Positions 14,030-26,015 of a stretch of 64,000 bases of DNA are shown here, piece after piece. The notes under the pieces are model-generated. The model worked only from the letters and a program-made list of their open reading frames with translations, had not been told where the DNA came from and did no database searches. Position numbers and translations under genes: made by a program. Source of the stretch: Polyporus tsugae (Eukaryota > Basidiomycota > Agaricomycetes > Polyporales > Polyporaceae); assembly GCA_024305745.1 (NCBI GenBank), contig JAHRBS010000012.1, forward strand, positions 2,836,001-2,900,000, read 5' to 3'. Every line of letters begins with the position of its first letter. Position 1 is the first letter of the stretch.

Positions 14030-14522
14030 GTACTAGGGAGTAGGGAGTAGGGAGTAAGCATGAGTATGTAGGCCGTAGGACTGCGTTGCCGTTGTGTATA
14101 CCCTGGCATCTCGCGACGATCGTCGCGAGACATTGTAGCTATAAATATGTGTTCTGTCCGGTGAATGGGCCATGCCGTCTCGACGTCTAAGTGGATCCGC
14201 TCTGGCTTTGGGACGTCCAGGGTTAATATATCACGGCGTCCACGAATTCGAAGAGGAGTTTGGTGTTTCCTGTCAACCCGGAAAACCGCGCGCGGCATGG
14301 TCGGCCCTGTTGCCCGAGCCGAGACTGAGGAGGTGAGCGCAAAGCGATTGTACATCATGATCCACAGGGCGGTGGAGTACGCTGATATCGATTCGACAAG
14401 TGGGTGGTATGTGGACAGCGCCGAGGGCTCAGGCCGCTGCGATACGTAACGTTTGGTTCGTATCTCAATACATGCATATCGCACGGCGGGTCAGTCCAGA
14501 ACTGGCGCACACTGAATAAGGT
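14030..14522. other. Intergenic, no gene seen
   Basis: The transporter 3' flank. It starts with a (GGGAGTA)n repeat at 14036-14056. Nothing else is recognised. Confidence 0.4.
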
Positions 14523-15230
14523 TCAGTGAGCTTCTGACGGTTCGCGAATAATATAAAGGAGGTCAATGAGGGGAACGAGTTGGATGGGATGAATGCAACG
14601 TTTCACAACACTGGCAAGCATCAGACGGAGCCTTGCCCCACGACCCACCGAGAATCCGATGAGGGAGCCTGTCCCCAGTTCCGAGCCCATACCGGGAGAT
14701 CCTTGCGAAAGAGCTCCATAGAACCTGGAAGGGTTCGACGTTGGGAAAGGGAGTACTGTAGAAAAGAACCGTGAGGCTATCGTAGTCCCCTGGGCGTTCC
14801 GAGTCGGAATCACCAGCGACGGAGAGCTCGCGCACCGCACACGATCACGATGCTAAGTGACCACGGCCATCGGTTCCTCTGAGACGCGGGTGTCCACGTC
14901 CATAAACAGCGGTCCGTTGGTCGCATTGGTGGATGTAGTGACGCCATAATGGCGCGCTCGACAGCAGAAATTCCAATTCCAGTCCGTCGACGGGGTTTCG
15001 GCCTGCAGAGGGCGTGTCCAGCGCGACCTGCCGCCAGTATCGGCACACCTGCGTCATGGGCCGTAGGTCGTCAGCACGAATCATGGCGTATGATTGGTGA
15101 GGGAAGTGGGAAGTGTTGGATGGGTTCTTGCATGCGCGTGGGACGAGCGAAGCGAAAATATTGTCGACAGGGCTTCGGCGGGAAGGCAGTTTGCTGGAAG
15201 AGAAGCATCGATGAGTCCCCCAATTAACGA
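14523..15230 (-). pseudogene. F-box protein relic
   Basis: Read on the minus strand, fragments of the common Agaricomycete F-box family appear in different frames: LPAEALSTIFSL near 15190-15155, then DDLRPMTQVCRYWRQVALDTP near 15080-15010, then PLWRHYIHQC near 14950-14920, and TRVSEEPMAVVT in yet another frame near 14890-14860. No intron with usable sites restores one frame, and the Leu-rich repeats that should follow are not recognisable. This suggests a truncated, frameshifted copy. An intact gene with unusual introns is the alternative. Confidence 0.45.
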
Positions 15231-16065
15231 AGCTGCATGTGTGCTCGTGTCGTAGAGCGCATACGCCTATGTGGAATGTCTGCAGTTAGGCACAAAACAT
15301 AGCGGCCGACAGACCTGATGGTGCACCACTTGCGCCATCTACGTCGATGACTGAACTCAAGAGTAAGGTCGTTTGAGTCAACTACAGCATATGAGTGAAT
15401 AGAGTTCGTGCACACCTTTGCCTTCATTGTTTGGATTATGGTGTGTGCGTTCGTGACATCCCTGAGGAGCTCTTGAGCGAGGGCGACAGTGCTAGCTCTC
15501 GGAAACAAACGCTTGGATGGCGACTTCGAATTGCAGAGAGGGCCGGGGGTCAACCCTACATCCGTGGCGGACTGTGTCATTGAGACATCAGCTCCATGCA
15601 TCGGAGTGCTGAATCAAACACACCGATCGAACCGACCGTCTACCTCCTCAGCGTCGAGAAGACAGAGGACGGCGTGAGCAGCCACAAGCTCCGATATTGA
15701 TGGCTTGAGTTTAAGGTAGCATAAAGCATAGTTCCTCCGCGTGTGACCCGCGGGTTGGTGACTATACGTCTGCGCTGCTGGGGGGCAGATAAAATCGCAC
15801 TGGCCGTATAGAATCGACATGAGCGAAACGACTCAAACGGCGGGCAGTTAGTGTCCACCATCTGCACGCTCAGACACTGGAAGGGGTCATTCGAGTTACG
15901 ATAGATGGTGAAAACAACGTCTACGAGAGCAAGACAGCATATATACGATACACACACGGAACAGAACAGATCCAGCCAGGACGGCCGACTGGCGACTAAG
16001 TATCACTGCAAACGTGATGATGCACCGTTCAGCACACACCACCTCACCCCCAAGCAGAAACAAAC
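15231..16065. other. No gene seen
   Basis: Scattered short open frames on both strands with no recognisable domain. It may hold the missing 5' part of the F-box relic on the minus strand, but I cannot read it. Confidence 0.35.
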
Positions 16066-17311
16066 TCAAGTACGCACCCGGCCATTTTCATGCCCATTCG
16101 CCGCGGCGGCGGCAGCAGCAGCCGCGCCCCTCCCTCTACCCCTCCCTCTACCCCGTCCCCGTCCCCTTCCCCTCCCAGTGCCCGTAGTCGCAGTAGTCGG
16201 CGCAGACCCAGACGCACCTCCCCTCCCACGCCCGCGTCCCCGCCCACCTGAAGCCCGCGCAGGGACAGGCGTCGGGACGGGCGCACTGACACTCACCGCC
16301 TCGAACGTATGCGCATGCACATGTGGGTGCGGGGGTGGAAGCGGGATCGGGATCGCGTGGCTATGGCCGTGTGCGAGCGGGTGCGGTTCCTGGCCGAGCT
16401 GGTCGATCGCGAAGCCGGGTATGGGCTGCAGGCGCGCTGGGGGGGGCTCTTGTCGGCCTGGCGGGGGTACGTGCACGTACATGTGTTCCGGGAGCAGGTG
16501 CTGCGACGGGGGCGGGGGCGGGAGGTGGTGCTGGGCCGGGAGGTGGTGTGGGGGCGGGGGAAGGGGAAGGGGATGGCCGTGCGGGTGCCCGTGGGTGTGC
16601 ATGTGCACTGGGGCGCCGGGACCCATGCTCGGGGAGGAGGGGCGGGGCGCACCTTCACCTTCGTGGAAGGGTGGCGGGGGCCCTTCGGCGCCTGCTGGGG
16701 GGACGGGGACGGTGTAGGAGTAGTAGGCCGGGGCTATGGGGTCGCTCTTGAGATAGTGGACGAGGCTGGGTTGGGCGGGGACTGCGATGTCGACTGCATC
16801 GAGGAGTAGGCTGTATGTCGGATGGGGATGTTGAGTCGTGCGAAAGACAGGGTGAAGGAGACCGGTGGGGAAGACGAGGAGGACGAGAGAATGAGAGAAA
16901 GGGACGTACTTGCACTCCTCCTGGAGCCGTTTGAGCTTCTCGTCAGCACGCGCGAGTGCGCGTTCGTACTCTGAGTGGGCCTGGACACGCGTTAACGCGT
17001 CGAGGATGGGTATATGCGATCTGAACACGTACCGCCGTGACCTGGTCGTACTTCTCCCTCAACGCTTGGAACCTGTACGCCGTCAATTCTCTCGAGGCAG
17101 TCGACTCGACCAAAACGTCACCAACTTCTCCTTGTAGCGTGTCCCTCCACGATGCGATGCAGATGGCTGGAATGGATAGATAAGCGGCGTGATCCTAGTA
17201 GGACGATGGGTTATGGTACCAGACCTTTAAGCTGCCAGCGGAAGGAGCGTGTGTGATTGGAGGTGGCGGGTAGGGAGCGGAGGTGGTCGGTCGGGACATG
17301 TCTTCAGACAT
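16066..17311 (-). CDS. INO80 complex subunit F-domain-like protein, His/Pro- and RG-rich
   Basis: My model starts at 17311 (MSEDMSRPTTSAPYPPPP) and has short canonical introns; exons of 87, 41 and 40 nt bring the reading frame to KEKFQALREKYDQVTA, then AHSEYERALARADEKLKRL and, after an intron, NLLLDAVDIAVPAQPSL. This heptad-rich coiled coil followed by an LLLDAV core resembles the domain of INO80 subunit F, a nuclear chromatin-remodelling component. The long last exon (about 16830-16066) is low complexity: many HGHPHGH and PPPP runs, then alternating Gly-Arg repeats (about 16130-16220 on the + strand) and a poly-Ala run before the end. RG tracts often bind nucleic acid. Family assignment rests on the coiled coil only. 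Confidence 0.6.
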
Positions 17312-17472
17312 TGTGTGAATTCGCTGCTGGCAGATACACTCCAATGCCGGCGCAAGAGCGGATTCAATGTCAAAACAAAGTCAAGGCTGCAGCTTCGTAA
17401 GTACCGTGGCAGTGGTAGTGCCCTGAACTCTCAGCACAACTCATAAAAACTAATTAATGGTCAATACTCTAG

Positions 17473-17543
17473 TCCGATATGGTGTAGTGGCTAACATTAT
17501 CGCCTCTCACGCGATAGCCCGGGGTTCGATTCCCCGTGTCGGA
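17473..17543 (+). tRNA. tRNA-Glu (anticodon CTC)
   Basis: A cloverleaf fits: acceptor strands TCCGATA and TGTCGGA (one G-T pair), anticodon stem ATCGC/GCGAT around loop CTCTCAC with anticodon CTC, and T arm with GGTTCGATTCC. The length of 71 nt with no intron matches tRNA-Glu. A second, inverted copy lies 1.13 kb downstream. Confidence 0.93.
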
Positions 17544-17768
17544 AGTGATCTTGCTGGGACTGAAAGATCTTTTTGCGTCCCGTTGCGCATTATAATTGAA
17601 GACGATGGATGACGCCGCATATGACGATCAAGAAATCGCCCGAGCACGGTGTACGTAGCGGTATGTCCTATGATGTTGCACGACGTACAGGAGTGCTGTG
17701 CCAATCAAGTCCTAGTCCTTCGTCACCCCCGGCAGTCGCAATATTGCCGGAATCAGCGATAACACAAA

Positions 17769-18413
17769 CTACACATCGCGAGGCGGGAGAGGCGGCGGGG
17801 CGGTAGCTTTCTCCGACATTGGCTGCGTTGGGGCGTCCTCGGTGCCAGCCCCGCCACCCGTGCCAGTAGTACCAGCCTCTCCGGCAGGGTCCCTCGTTGG
17901 CTCGGAGGAGCGGACGGCGGCATCGTCTGTATGGCCGGCCGCCGACGTCGAAGAGCGGGCAGCAGCGTCGTCGGGCCCGGGGTGGCGGGCGGCACCCCCG
18001 GTTGCCCTTTCCGCTTGGGTCGCGCCTCCGTCAGACCTCGCGGCGCCGGTGCCGATCTCGGGATGGCGCGGGGTGCCGAACATGGTGTCGACAAAGTCCA
18101 TCGCGTTCTCCCGGACCGTGTCGCTGATACCTGGCCGGTCGGAGGGAGGATGTGCCAGTGAGGGGCGGGCGTTCGGCCGTGAACATTCGCCGCACAAGAG
18201 AGGGGAACACAACCTGCCACTGGCAGAGGCACGACGAACCTTGGATATTGTGGACAGTCTCTCTGGTAGACGGCGGAAGGCACGGTCGGGTTAGGGTGGT
18301 TGCGCGAGCACTGGGGACGAAATAGCGACTCACTTGATAGACTCGGCGGCGCCAGCACCGACGGTGCTGCCGCGCGTCGGCGCGGTCCCGGTAGTCGACT
18401 CGTGGGTAGACAT
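17769..18413 (-). CDS. Small conserved fungal protein of unknown function
   Basis: Three exons join at canonical sites: MSTHESTTGTAPTRG... starting at 18413, ending SIK at a GTGAGT donor; a tiny exon reading ETVHNIQ; then GISDTVRENAMDFVDTMFGT and a long Ala/Gly/Thr/Ser-rich tail ending PPRDV at 17769. The product is about 165 aa. The core resembles small soluble Agaricomycete proteins with an amphipathic helix around VHNI.GISDTVREN. I know no function. It lies wholly between two inverted tRNA-Glu genes. Confidence 0.6.
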
Positions 18414-18673
18414 GTGTGGTCGGATGAGACACTCGCGAATATCAGGCGGGTCGCGAAAGGTTTGCGCAAACAAGGTTATGTATGGCCAGAGTCGGGGGTG
18501 TGATGACGTAGGGCCGAACCATACTAACAATGACGTCACCACGAACGCTAGTCTGCTCGCAATCTAACTCTTCTGGTGTGTCTGTATAATACATATTTGG
18601 GAGTAGAAGCGTGGAATACGGAGGTTGTTCTGAAGTGAAGGACAAAAAAGGCGAAGCAGAATCTTCGACCACT

Positions 18674-18744
18674 TCCGACACGGGGAATCGAACCCCGGGC
18701 TATCGCGTGAGAGGCGATAATGTTAGCCACTACACCATATCGGA
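18674..18744 (-). tRNA. tRNA-Glu (anticodon CTC), inverted copy
   Basis: The sequence equals the tRNA at 17473-17543 over its full 71 nt when read on the minus strand, including the anticodon loop CTCTCAC. Flanks beyond the mature tRNA do not match, apart from a few bases after the 3' end. The two tRNAs point toward each other. Confidence 0.93.
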
Positions 18745-19018
18745 TTGAAGTCAACCGTTGCATCTCACCACTGGACCTCGCCCGACCCCCTCGAACTTCA
18801 AAGTGGGGGTTTCGGACCCGGAAGGACGAGCTTGGGATGTCTCTACCGAGTTGTGAATGACCGGGCTCGACATTGCGTTCCCTACGTTTCGCGAGGCAGA
18901 GCTTGTGTGGGATGCGGCAGGAGGGGTGAGGGACGGGGATGATGGCTGCGAGGATGTACGGGAAAAAGTCAATTGACGAGCGCCCCCTTCGAGTGCAGCT
19001 TTCGTGGATTAGTGACTA

Positions 19019-20013
19019 CTTGTCTCGTACCCACCCGTAGTAAGCTCGCACCCCACCACCGCATCTAACACGTCTGGGGCAATAGAAGTTAGAACCGGCG
19101 CACCCCCCCTGCCAATTAGCGCCTGATTGGCGCTCGATAGCCGATCCCGATCCGGAAGGCAGTCTCGCGCCTCTCTTCGCGCGACGCGCGCGGGTCGCTG
19201 CTCACCCATCGGGCAACGCGCGACCAGTATGTAGCGGTAAAACCAATTGTAATTCGAAAGAATACGAGTACAACACAATTTTTGAGTCTTGTAAAGTTTT
19301 ATTTGAAGCCCGATAAACCACTGCCAGCTTTAGGACTCCTCAAATATAGGTCACCGGTTCTCACGATACTAACCAAACTTGTGCAGAAATTATCGCAATC
19401 CACACAGACAAATCCCAGGAGCTTTACAGAGCTTGCAGTTGCATTACTGAGACGTTAGCCATAGGGCAGGGCCACCGTGCAAGGGTAAGGTGGACTTGGT
19501 AGATAGACCACTCTAAGTAGTGATGGCAGGTGTTTACAGACTCTGTTCCAGCTTCAACTCTTCCCGGACCTGCTGAAATATGCACTTGGACTCTGCTTGT
19601 GCATTTTTCAGAGTTGAACATCCTTGTGAATGGTCATGCAAGACGACAACCAATTATTGTTGCTCGATTCCGACCGTGGTCAGTGTGAGCTTGGGCTTTG
19701 CTGTTGCATCACAGTCTGTGCTTTTTCACACCTTTCCTTGGCACATTTTATCCTCCTCAATGTTCCACAGTTTTTCCCAAACGTATTACAGATATTTTTA
19801 CCGCTACATACTGGTCGCGCGTTGCCCGATGGGTGAGCAGCGACCCGCGCGCGTCGCGCGAAGAGAGGCGCGAGACTGCCTTCCGGATCGGGATCGGCTA
19901 TCGAGCGCCAATCAGGCGCTAATTGGCAGGGGGTGCGCCGATTCTATTGCCCCAGACGTGTTAGAGCATGCGGTGGTGGGGTGCGAGCTTACTACGGGTG
20001 GGTACGAGACAAG
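19019..20013. mobile_element. Foldback DNA element with ~220-bp terminal inverted repeats
   Basis: 19019-19242 and 19796-20013 are near-identical inverted repeats (about 220 bp, a few small indels) starting CTTGTCTCGTACCC and enclosing about 550 bp without a recognisable gene. The flanks TGACTA (19013-19018) and TGATTA (20014-20019) could be a 6-bp target duplication with one mismatch. There is no transposase, so it would be non-autonomous. Open frames within the arms translate identically only because the arms are repeats. The superfamily is undecided. Confidence 0.65.
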
Positions 20014-20307
20014 TGATTACGCGTAGATGGCGAGCACGCACCCGTTGTTTCGTGGAGCGTGTTGAAGAGTATTTGCTAACCACTCTATCGCTACATCGTC
20101 CACGCTGGCCTCTAGCCTATCAAACGATCGTGACGGTGTTGATTGCGAAGGGGGTGATAACACAACAAACACACTCGTCCACCCTCGACGATGCTCTTTT
20201 CTGATAAAGCTCGAGGCCTTCCTTCCGTCGACCGTCCGGAAGGTAGGCAACTGTACGGTGGTAAGAAAACTTGTCCCCTCGGCGATGACGAGGATAAGGC
20301 TCGCCGA

Positions 20308-21290
20308 TCAATATCTCAAAGAATCCGCAATGAAGCAGAACATGGAACGATGCCCCCGGACCTCCTCGGCATAAACACCCGACGTGACCCTCTCGTGCAT
20401 GAACCAGCCCCAAGCGCGCTGGGGCAGGATCGCCGTTATGGTGACTTCCCAATAGTCTGGAAGCCAGGCGGCGGACTCCCAGTCGATGATGTCAAGAGAC
20501 ACGCCCATCGGGACCGACCCATGATGTTGTGCCGATTGAGATCGCCGTGGGTGAAGACAACGGCGTGAGGAGGGAGTGCGACTCAGCACGTTTCGGCGCG
20601 AGCTACCTTGTCCTGGCCTTTCGCTGCGAAGTCCCCGATTTCACGAATGAGCTGGTAGAACGTTGGCGGCCTCGTTTGGACATGCCTGAAGCGGCGATAG
20701 AGGAACCAAAGGTCCCACGATTGGACCGTCGTCGACGCCACATACTGTGTCGGAGAAGGAACGCATCAAGGTGAGAATACGCACGAGGTGGTCTCTGATG
20801 ATGTCCAAGTCGACCTCTTCGTCGTTGAGCGCGTCCAGCTCAGATCCTGGGAGCCTGGGCATCAGGAAAGAGGGCAGAGCAACCTCGATCCTTTCGCTGA
20901 ACACGTAGCCGGGGGGAGGTTCGGCGAATGAGACGAACTTGGAAGGGGGGATGCCCATGGCGCATGCGAGGATCATGGCGAAGCCTTCTTCCTCGCGGAC
21001 ACGAGGGTCATTCTCGAGGATGAGGCTGAAGGGAAGGGGATAGGTGCCAGGTTGCCCCGAGATGTCATGAAAGCGACAGTACCATCGGGAAAGGGGATTC
21101 AGAAGCCACTGGCGGCTGTAGAAGTAGATAGTACACCTGGATAGCAGAGAAGAAGGGCACCGGATCCGAGGACATGGCCGCGGTTGGTAGTGCAGAAGAG
21201 GGACCAGTCGCTCGGGAGGTCCTTCAGCCGGGGCGTCGGTAGGTGCCGAGTTTGCATCGCCACCGCCGAGTTGCCTTGAGCGAGTCTCAA
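20308..21290 (-). pseudogene. Aminoglycoside phosphotransferase (APH)-family kinase, decayed
   Basis: On the minus strand the pieces run in the right order for the fungal APH/choline-kinase-like family: RLKDLPSDWSLFCTTNRGHVLG and GSGALLLCYPG near 21250-21140, TYPLPFSLILENDPRVREEE and GFAMILACAMGIP near 21040-20945, FLMPRLPGSELDALNDEEVD near 20870-20815, VVFTHGDLNRHNIMG (catalytic loop HGDxxxxN) near 20560-20520, then IIDWESAAWLPDYWE and the usual C-terminus ending at 20308. The frame changes between about 20670 and 20640, an in-frame TGA lies just before the catalytic loop (20576), and two single-base shifts separate the loop from the DW motif. Such lesions in the most conserved part indicate a pseudogene, unless the assembly has errors. 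Confidence 0.65.
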
Positions 21291-24200
21291 ACTTGAACTT
21301 CAGCCATATCCTGGGTCTAACGGTAGTGCCACGGTGCCACCATAGAGGACTCGGAGACGGTAGCGGCTCTAAGCCGTTAACTCAGTCCCAGGAAGCACTT
21401 ACGCTCAGTATGCCCTATGGGCGGCGGTCAGGTTGCCTCGTCAACGCACCACATTGGACCGATCGTCGCCGGCTGTCGTCGTTAAAGGGGGGCCTCAGGT
21501 CCAACTTCCTTCTATCAACCTTCCTTCAGAAGATTACATTGCGTACTTCGAAACCGACGGTCGACATCTGCCCGGTTCGTCCAATGCTAGTGAGTACGAT
21601 GATGGTGCTTGTTGGAATGCTGACCACTTGCTCCAGGACGAGCATTGGACGTCATTTAGAACAGACTTTATCGATTTATCCCGTTAGCTAGCTATAGATG
21701 GGATAAATGGTAATGTCGCCTGTGGGCTTCGGCGAGTCCCTTACCAGGCGCAGTCGTGCGTATCCAGAGCGGAACCAGGCGCGATTCCCCGTTGGTCCTA
21801 TCTCGCTGCCCCCGTCAGCGCTGTATGACTCAAGGTGCGACCCATTTCCCCTCGCAGCACCTTTTTGCGTGGCCAATATGCCTAACCCACACCTCCTACG
21901 CCCCACCAACTTTTGTACAGACCCTCCGCGCCATCCCGCCCTGGCCAGCGTTGGCATATAGGTTATACGCAGTCGCCCTACCGCTCAGGCCGCGCGGCGT
22001 TCCCTTCTTTGTGGCCATGTTCCGCCGGGCTCCCGGGCATTGCGGCCGCTGACACGCAACTACCATCTGGTCGGGCTACCGCGTATGTGCCGAGACCTCC
22101 GCCAGCACTCGTGCCAGTGGTGATGATGGTGCCTAGTCCGCTGGCAGCAAGCTTCGCCAAGGCGCGCTCGAGTCAAGACGACCTTGACAATGCTTGGCCG
22201 GATGGAGTGCTCCGCGTGTTGGAACGTTGAACCTCAGCCACGGGTCCATGACACGGATGACGCATCCTCGGATGGCGTGTCCGTGGCCTGGAGAAAGGAA
22301 GGCATCAAATCTCCGTGTGAAGACCATATCATCGGAGGGTCCAGCGTACTCCTGCAACGGTCTCCATGCTCCCTATGGAGGACGACCCCTCTCAGGGCAC
22401 TCGGAAGAAAGCAGGACGCAAGATCCGACTGCAATATAATTATAGCCCATCCTGGGCCGCTGTCCCCGCCCGCGAAGCAGCCGTTGCGTTTGGTGGCGTA
22501 TTAGTTGTGTCGTGTTCGGCTCAGCTGCAGCCTGTAGACACGACTGTGGAGATAAAGGTGTTCTGCTTCAGCCACTAGGAACTCGCGCGCCATGCGTATA
22601 CGCTGCGGAGGGCATGGACAGGGTTCAACGTTCAACTTCGTTCAAAATTTCAATGCCGTCGCCTGTGGAACAGCGATCATGGTGAACCTTATCCCTGTCA
22701 CTGGCAGTCGGACGAGCGAGTAGAGCCTGGCATGACCGTGACTCCCCATCTCGGTGTATTCTCTGGTTGCATCGTAACAACTTGGACTCCTCGCGATGCG
22801 CGGCGATGGGGGAGATAGCTCACTAATACTGCTCTGAAAATTAACTGTACATTCTCCAACGTGTAGGTTTGGCCTGCGTTTTCAAGGTTCGCTTCGCTGT
22901 ATGTTGCCTGGGCGCAGCGTCGGCGGCTCGCGGACCCGGGGTTTGTCTTCTCGCGCACTCTAGCTCCTCCCACCGAAACATATCGCGGCTCCGCTATATG
23001 TAGTCCAAATATATTGCGCATACAGGTGGCTTCTCGAAGACGAAGCGGAGTTGAGAATAAAACATTGTTATCGCAATACAAACTCCGGGGTCGCTCGCAA
23101 CGGAAGAAGGGGCGCCTTACTTCGCGCACGTCCTCTGGGCTCTGATAGACCAGGTATGCTATGCTATGTATGACAGCATAACACTGTCATGCAGATCGTA
23201 AGTGGCTCCGACGCGAGGTACTTACTGGTCGCGATGAGAACTTTGAGTGATAGCTTCGCCTGGAACTACCGATTCGTGCCAGAGCGCCTTCCTTGCACCA
23301 TGTTTCGCGATCCTGGCGCTCGCGGTCGACTGCCCTTTCTGATGTCGCCTTCCCGGCCTAAGTTGAACCCCTTCCGCCCCTGCGCGCACTTTGAATGTGC
23401 AGAACGCCTGTCTGAGCGGCCCGCCCTGCATAGGACTGAGTTGATGTTAATTTCCCCAAGGTCCTGCAGGGTCGCGCGCCCGTCGCGCGAGGGGAGGCAC
23501 AGTATCAGCCCCATGGACACCACTCGCGGCACTAGAAGCGTGTTGGAAATTGGAATTCGCGTTTGTTGGAAACCGCAGACGCACGGGCTTCTGCGGGGAG
23601 GGGCGCGGCTGCAGGCGCGATTGCGTCAAGTCCTCGCGCGCGATACGGAAGGCCGTCGTGCGACGGAAGGCTTTGGACATATGCAGGCTAGCCCGGGGGT
23701 CTATCTGGATCTCGCGAACCTTCGGAGGAGGCGGACGATGATTCGGTCGGCCCACTGTCGCGTACACGTACGCGCGTGCTGATGAGCTTGAGCTTGGATG
23801 TCCGCCCGAAGTCGGGCCACTCATTGGGCGTGGGGCGTACAGTAAGTATAAAGGGACAGAAGAGTTCGCGCCAAAAGTAAACTCAAGCCCAGCCGTCGAC
23901 GTCTCGCCTCACCGGCACCCTTCACAGCAGCAGCTATCCCGTCCTTCGTGGGGAACGTTCGGGCGGTATGGGCCTCCATTCTCTGTCGTCATGGAATGCG
24001 GTTTCAGTTTCATGTCGGGCCTTTGTTGGGGTGCCACCCGGGTCTGCGCTCCGCGCAAGGGTCTTTGTCGGACCTCCCGGCGAGGCCGCGCAGTGGCAGT
24101 GGCCACAGCGCGCAGACGGGGGTATAAAGCAGGCGAGTGTCTCGTCCTCTCTCCCTCACTACTTCCCCATCCTCCAGCCTCCTTCCTTCTATTTCTACTT

Positions 24201-26015
24201 CTACTTCTACTTCTACTTCTACCTTTCGTCTTGGAGGTTGGGCTTACTGGTTGGGTTTGCTGGGGGAAGAGGCGTGTTCGCTGTCTGCGTCCACGACAGC
24301 CGGGTGCACCCCGTACCTTTCTTGGGTGCCACAAAACTCATGCCTCGCGAGAGCTCTCCCTGTCGGGTCTGCATCGCTTGCTGAGTTGTGGCGGCCGCAA
24401 GGATTGGTACGGGCGAATCGACCGGTTGTGGTGGAGGGAGGGGCGGCTCGCGGGTATGACTTGGGTTTTGCATGTGGCCATCTGAGAGGACGCTGGCCGG
24501 CAGATGGGCTGTGCGGCGCAGATATGGTAGGGGGCTGTGGCGGAAAGCACGGGGGGGGGGGTTGTTTGTGATAGTCGCGCGTGGTGGAATATTGGAGCGA
24601 GGACGGATTGTGTGTACCTGTCGACGGTCGCGCCTTCGAGAGTGCGCTTATACTGTACAGACGAATGGCGTATTTTAGAATGTATTGAAGACCTGGTTCT
24701 GTTCTGAAGATCAGGAGCAGAAATGATGTTACCGGACTTCACGCAACGTAACGGTTCCTGACCGAAGAGAAGCGTAGGAAGATCAAGCTCCTTGGGCTTG
24801 CGCACGGGGGAACCAAGCTTCGCCACTTTCTGCAGAACTGAAGGTCCGTCGCGCGTCAGTCCCAACGAGCTGGCTCGGCGACTCGCTCAAGACCATACAG
24901 GGTCGCAGTGCTAGATAACGAGGTGCCGGCTTGTCGCCCCGGACGCAATTGTATGTGAATAATGCGCCGCACCTCAAAGCAACCGTTGCATATGCTGTCA
25001 AAACCGAGTGTCACCGTTGGTTGGCACGATGGGCAGACTCGCTCGCACTGGGCACAACATGATATCACGTACCGTTGCCCGGTGCGACGTGGTTTGTGCG
25101 GTCTAGAGTGTGTAAAGCCGAGCGCAGCACACGCTCGTCAAATACGCATGAAATGCAATCCACCACATGCCATACGACGTCCTACAGCTGGTGCGTCGAC
25201 GTTGGGACGCCAAAAAGAGTTACTTGGCGCACCATGTGGTGAACTGTATACAACACATTGTACAGCACAGATTTCGAGCTTGCGGTTATCTGACAAGCTT
25301 CTGTCAGAAAACCAGACACCGGAATGGTCAGCGGATGACAGGGACTCGGCTCAGGTACGAGAGGCCTAGAGGTGCGTACTTATGACAAAATGGCGTCTCT
25401 GTGGTGACGCCAGGTTGCCATCCCAGCTGTCAAGCATCCGTCGCAGGGCCCATCGGTTTCAATGTGCAAAGGCCGCAATGACGGAGCGTATTAACCAACC
25501 ACCGATAGCATCGGACTGAACTCTGGTGCAAAATTCTTTAGTCGTGTGGAGCGACGATCTTGGTGGGGAAGATATTACTAACATCAAAGGTGGGTAACCA
25601 TGGATGGGGTTTCTAGAGGCCGGAGCGAAGGACCGATAGTCAATCAGCGCACCAAGTTTGGCTGGATAATTATGAGACTGAGAGGGAACCTGTGTCAATT
25701 ACGTCCGCGTGAAGTTTGAACGAGTGGGCCGCAACCAACCAGCTGCTGCAGGTTCAACAGATCCTTGTTTGACGTGTGTGCGGCGCGACGGTGTGAGTCG
25801 AGGAAAATGGGCACCGCTCGCCAACCCGGCCCGGGTATGAAACGGATCCGAGATGGCGAATCAGTCGGAGCCCAAACAAGTCGCGCGCGCGGCCCGCTAT
25901 TTGAAGCGGAGATATCAGCCCCAAAGACGCGCACGAAAGCTTGTCGCTGCTATCGCGTCTCATCCATCCTCAAGCCGACACCCGTCAAGTTACCGTCAAG
26001 ACACCCCCAACAACA
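21291..26015. other. 4.7 kb without a supported gene
   Basis: Only short, compositionally random open frames occur on both strands. Notable bits are a (CTTCTA)n microsatellite at 24190-24232 and a G run at 24550-24560. The last few hundred bases are the promoter of the ribosomal protein gene. I recognise no domains, tRNAs or transposon ends. Confidence 0.4.
24190..24232. repeat. (CTTCTA)n microsatellite
   Basis: About six copies of a pyrimidine-rich hexamer, in non-coding sequence. Confidence 0.8.
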
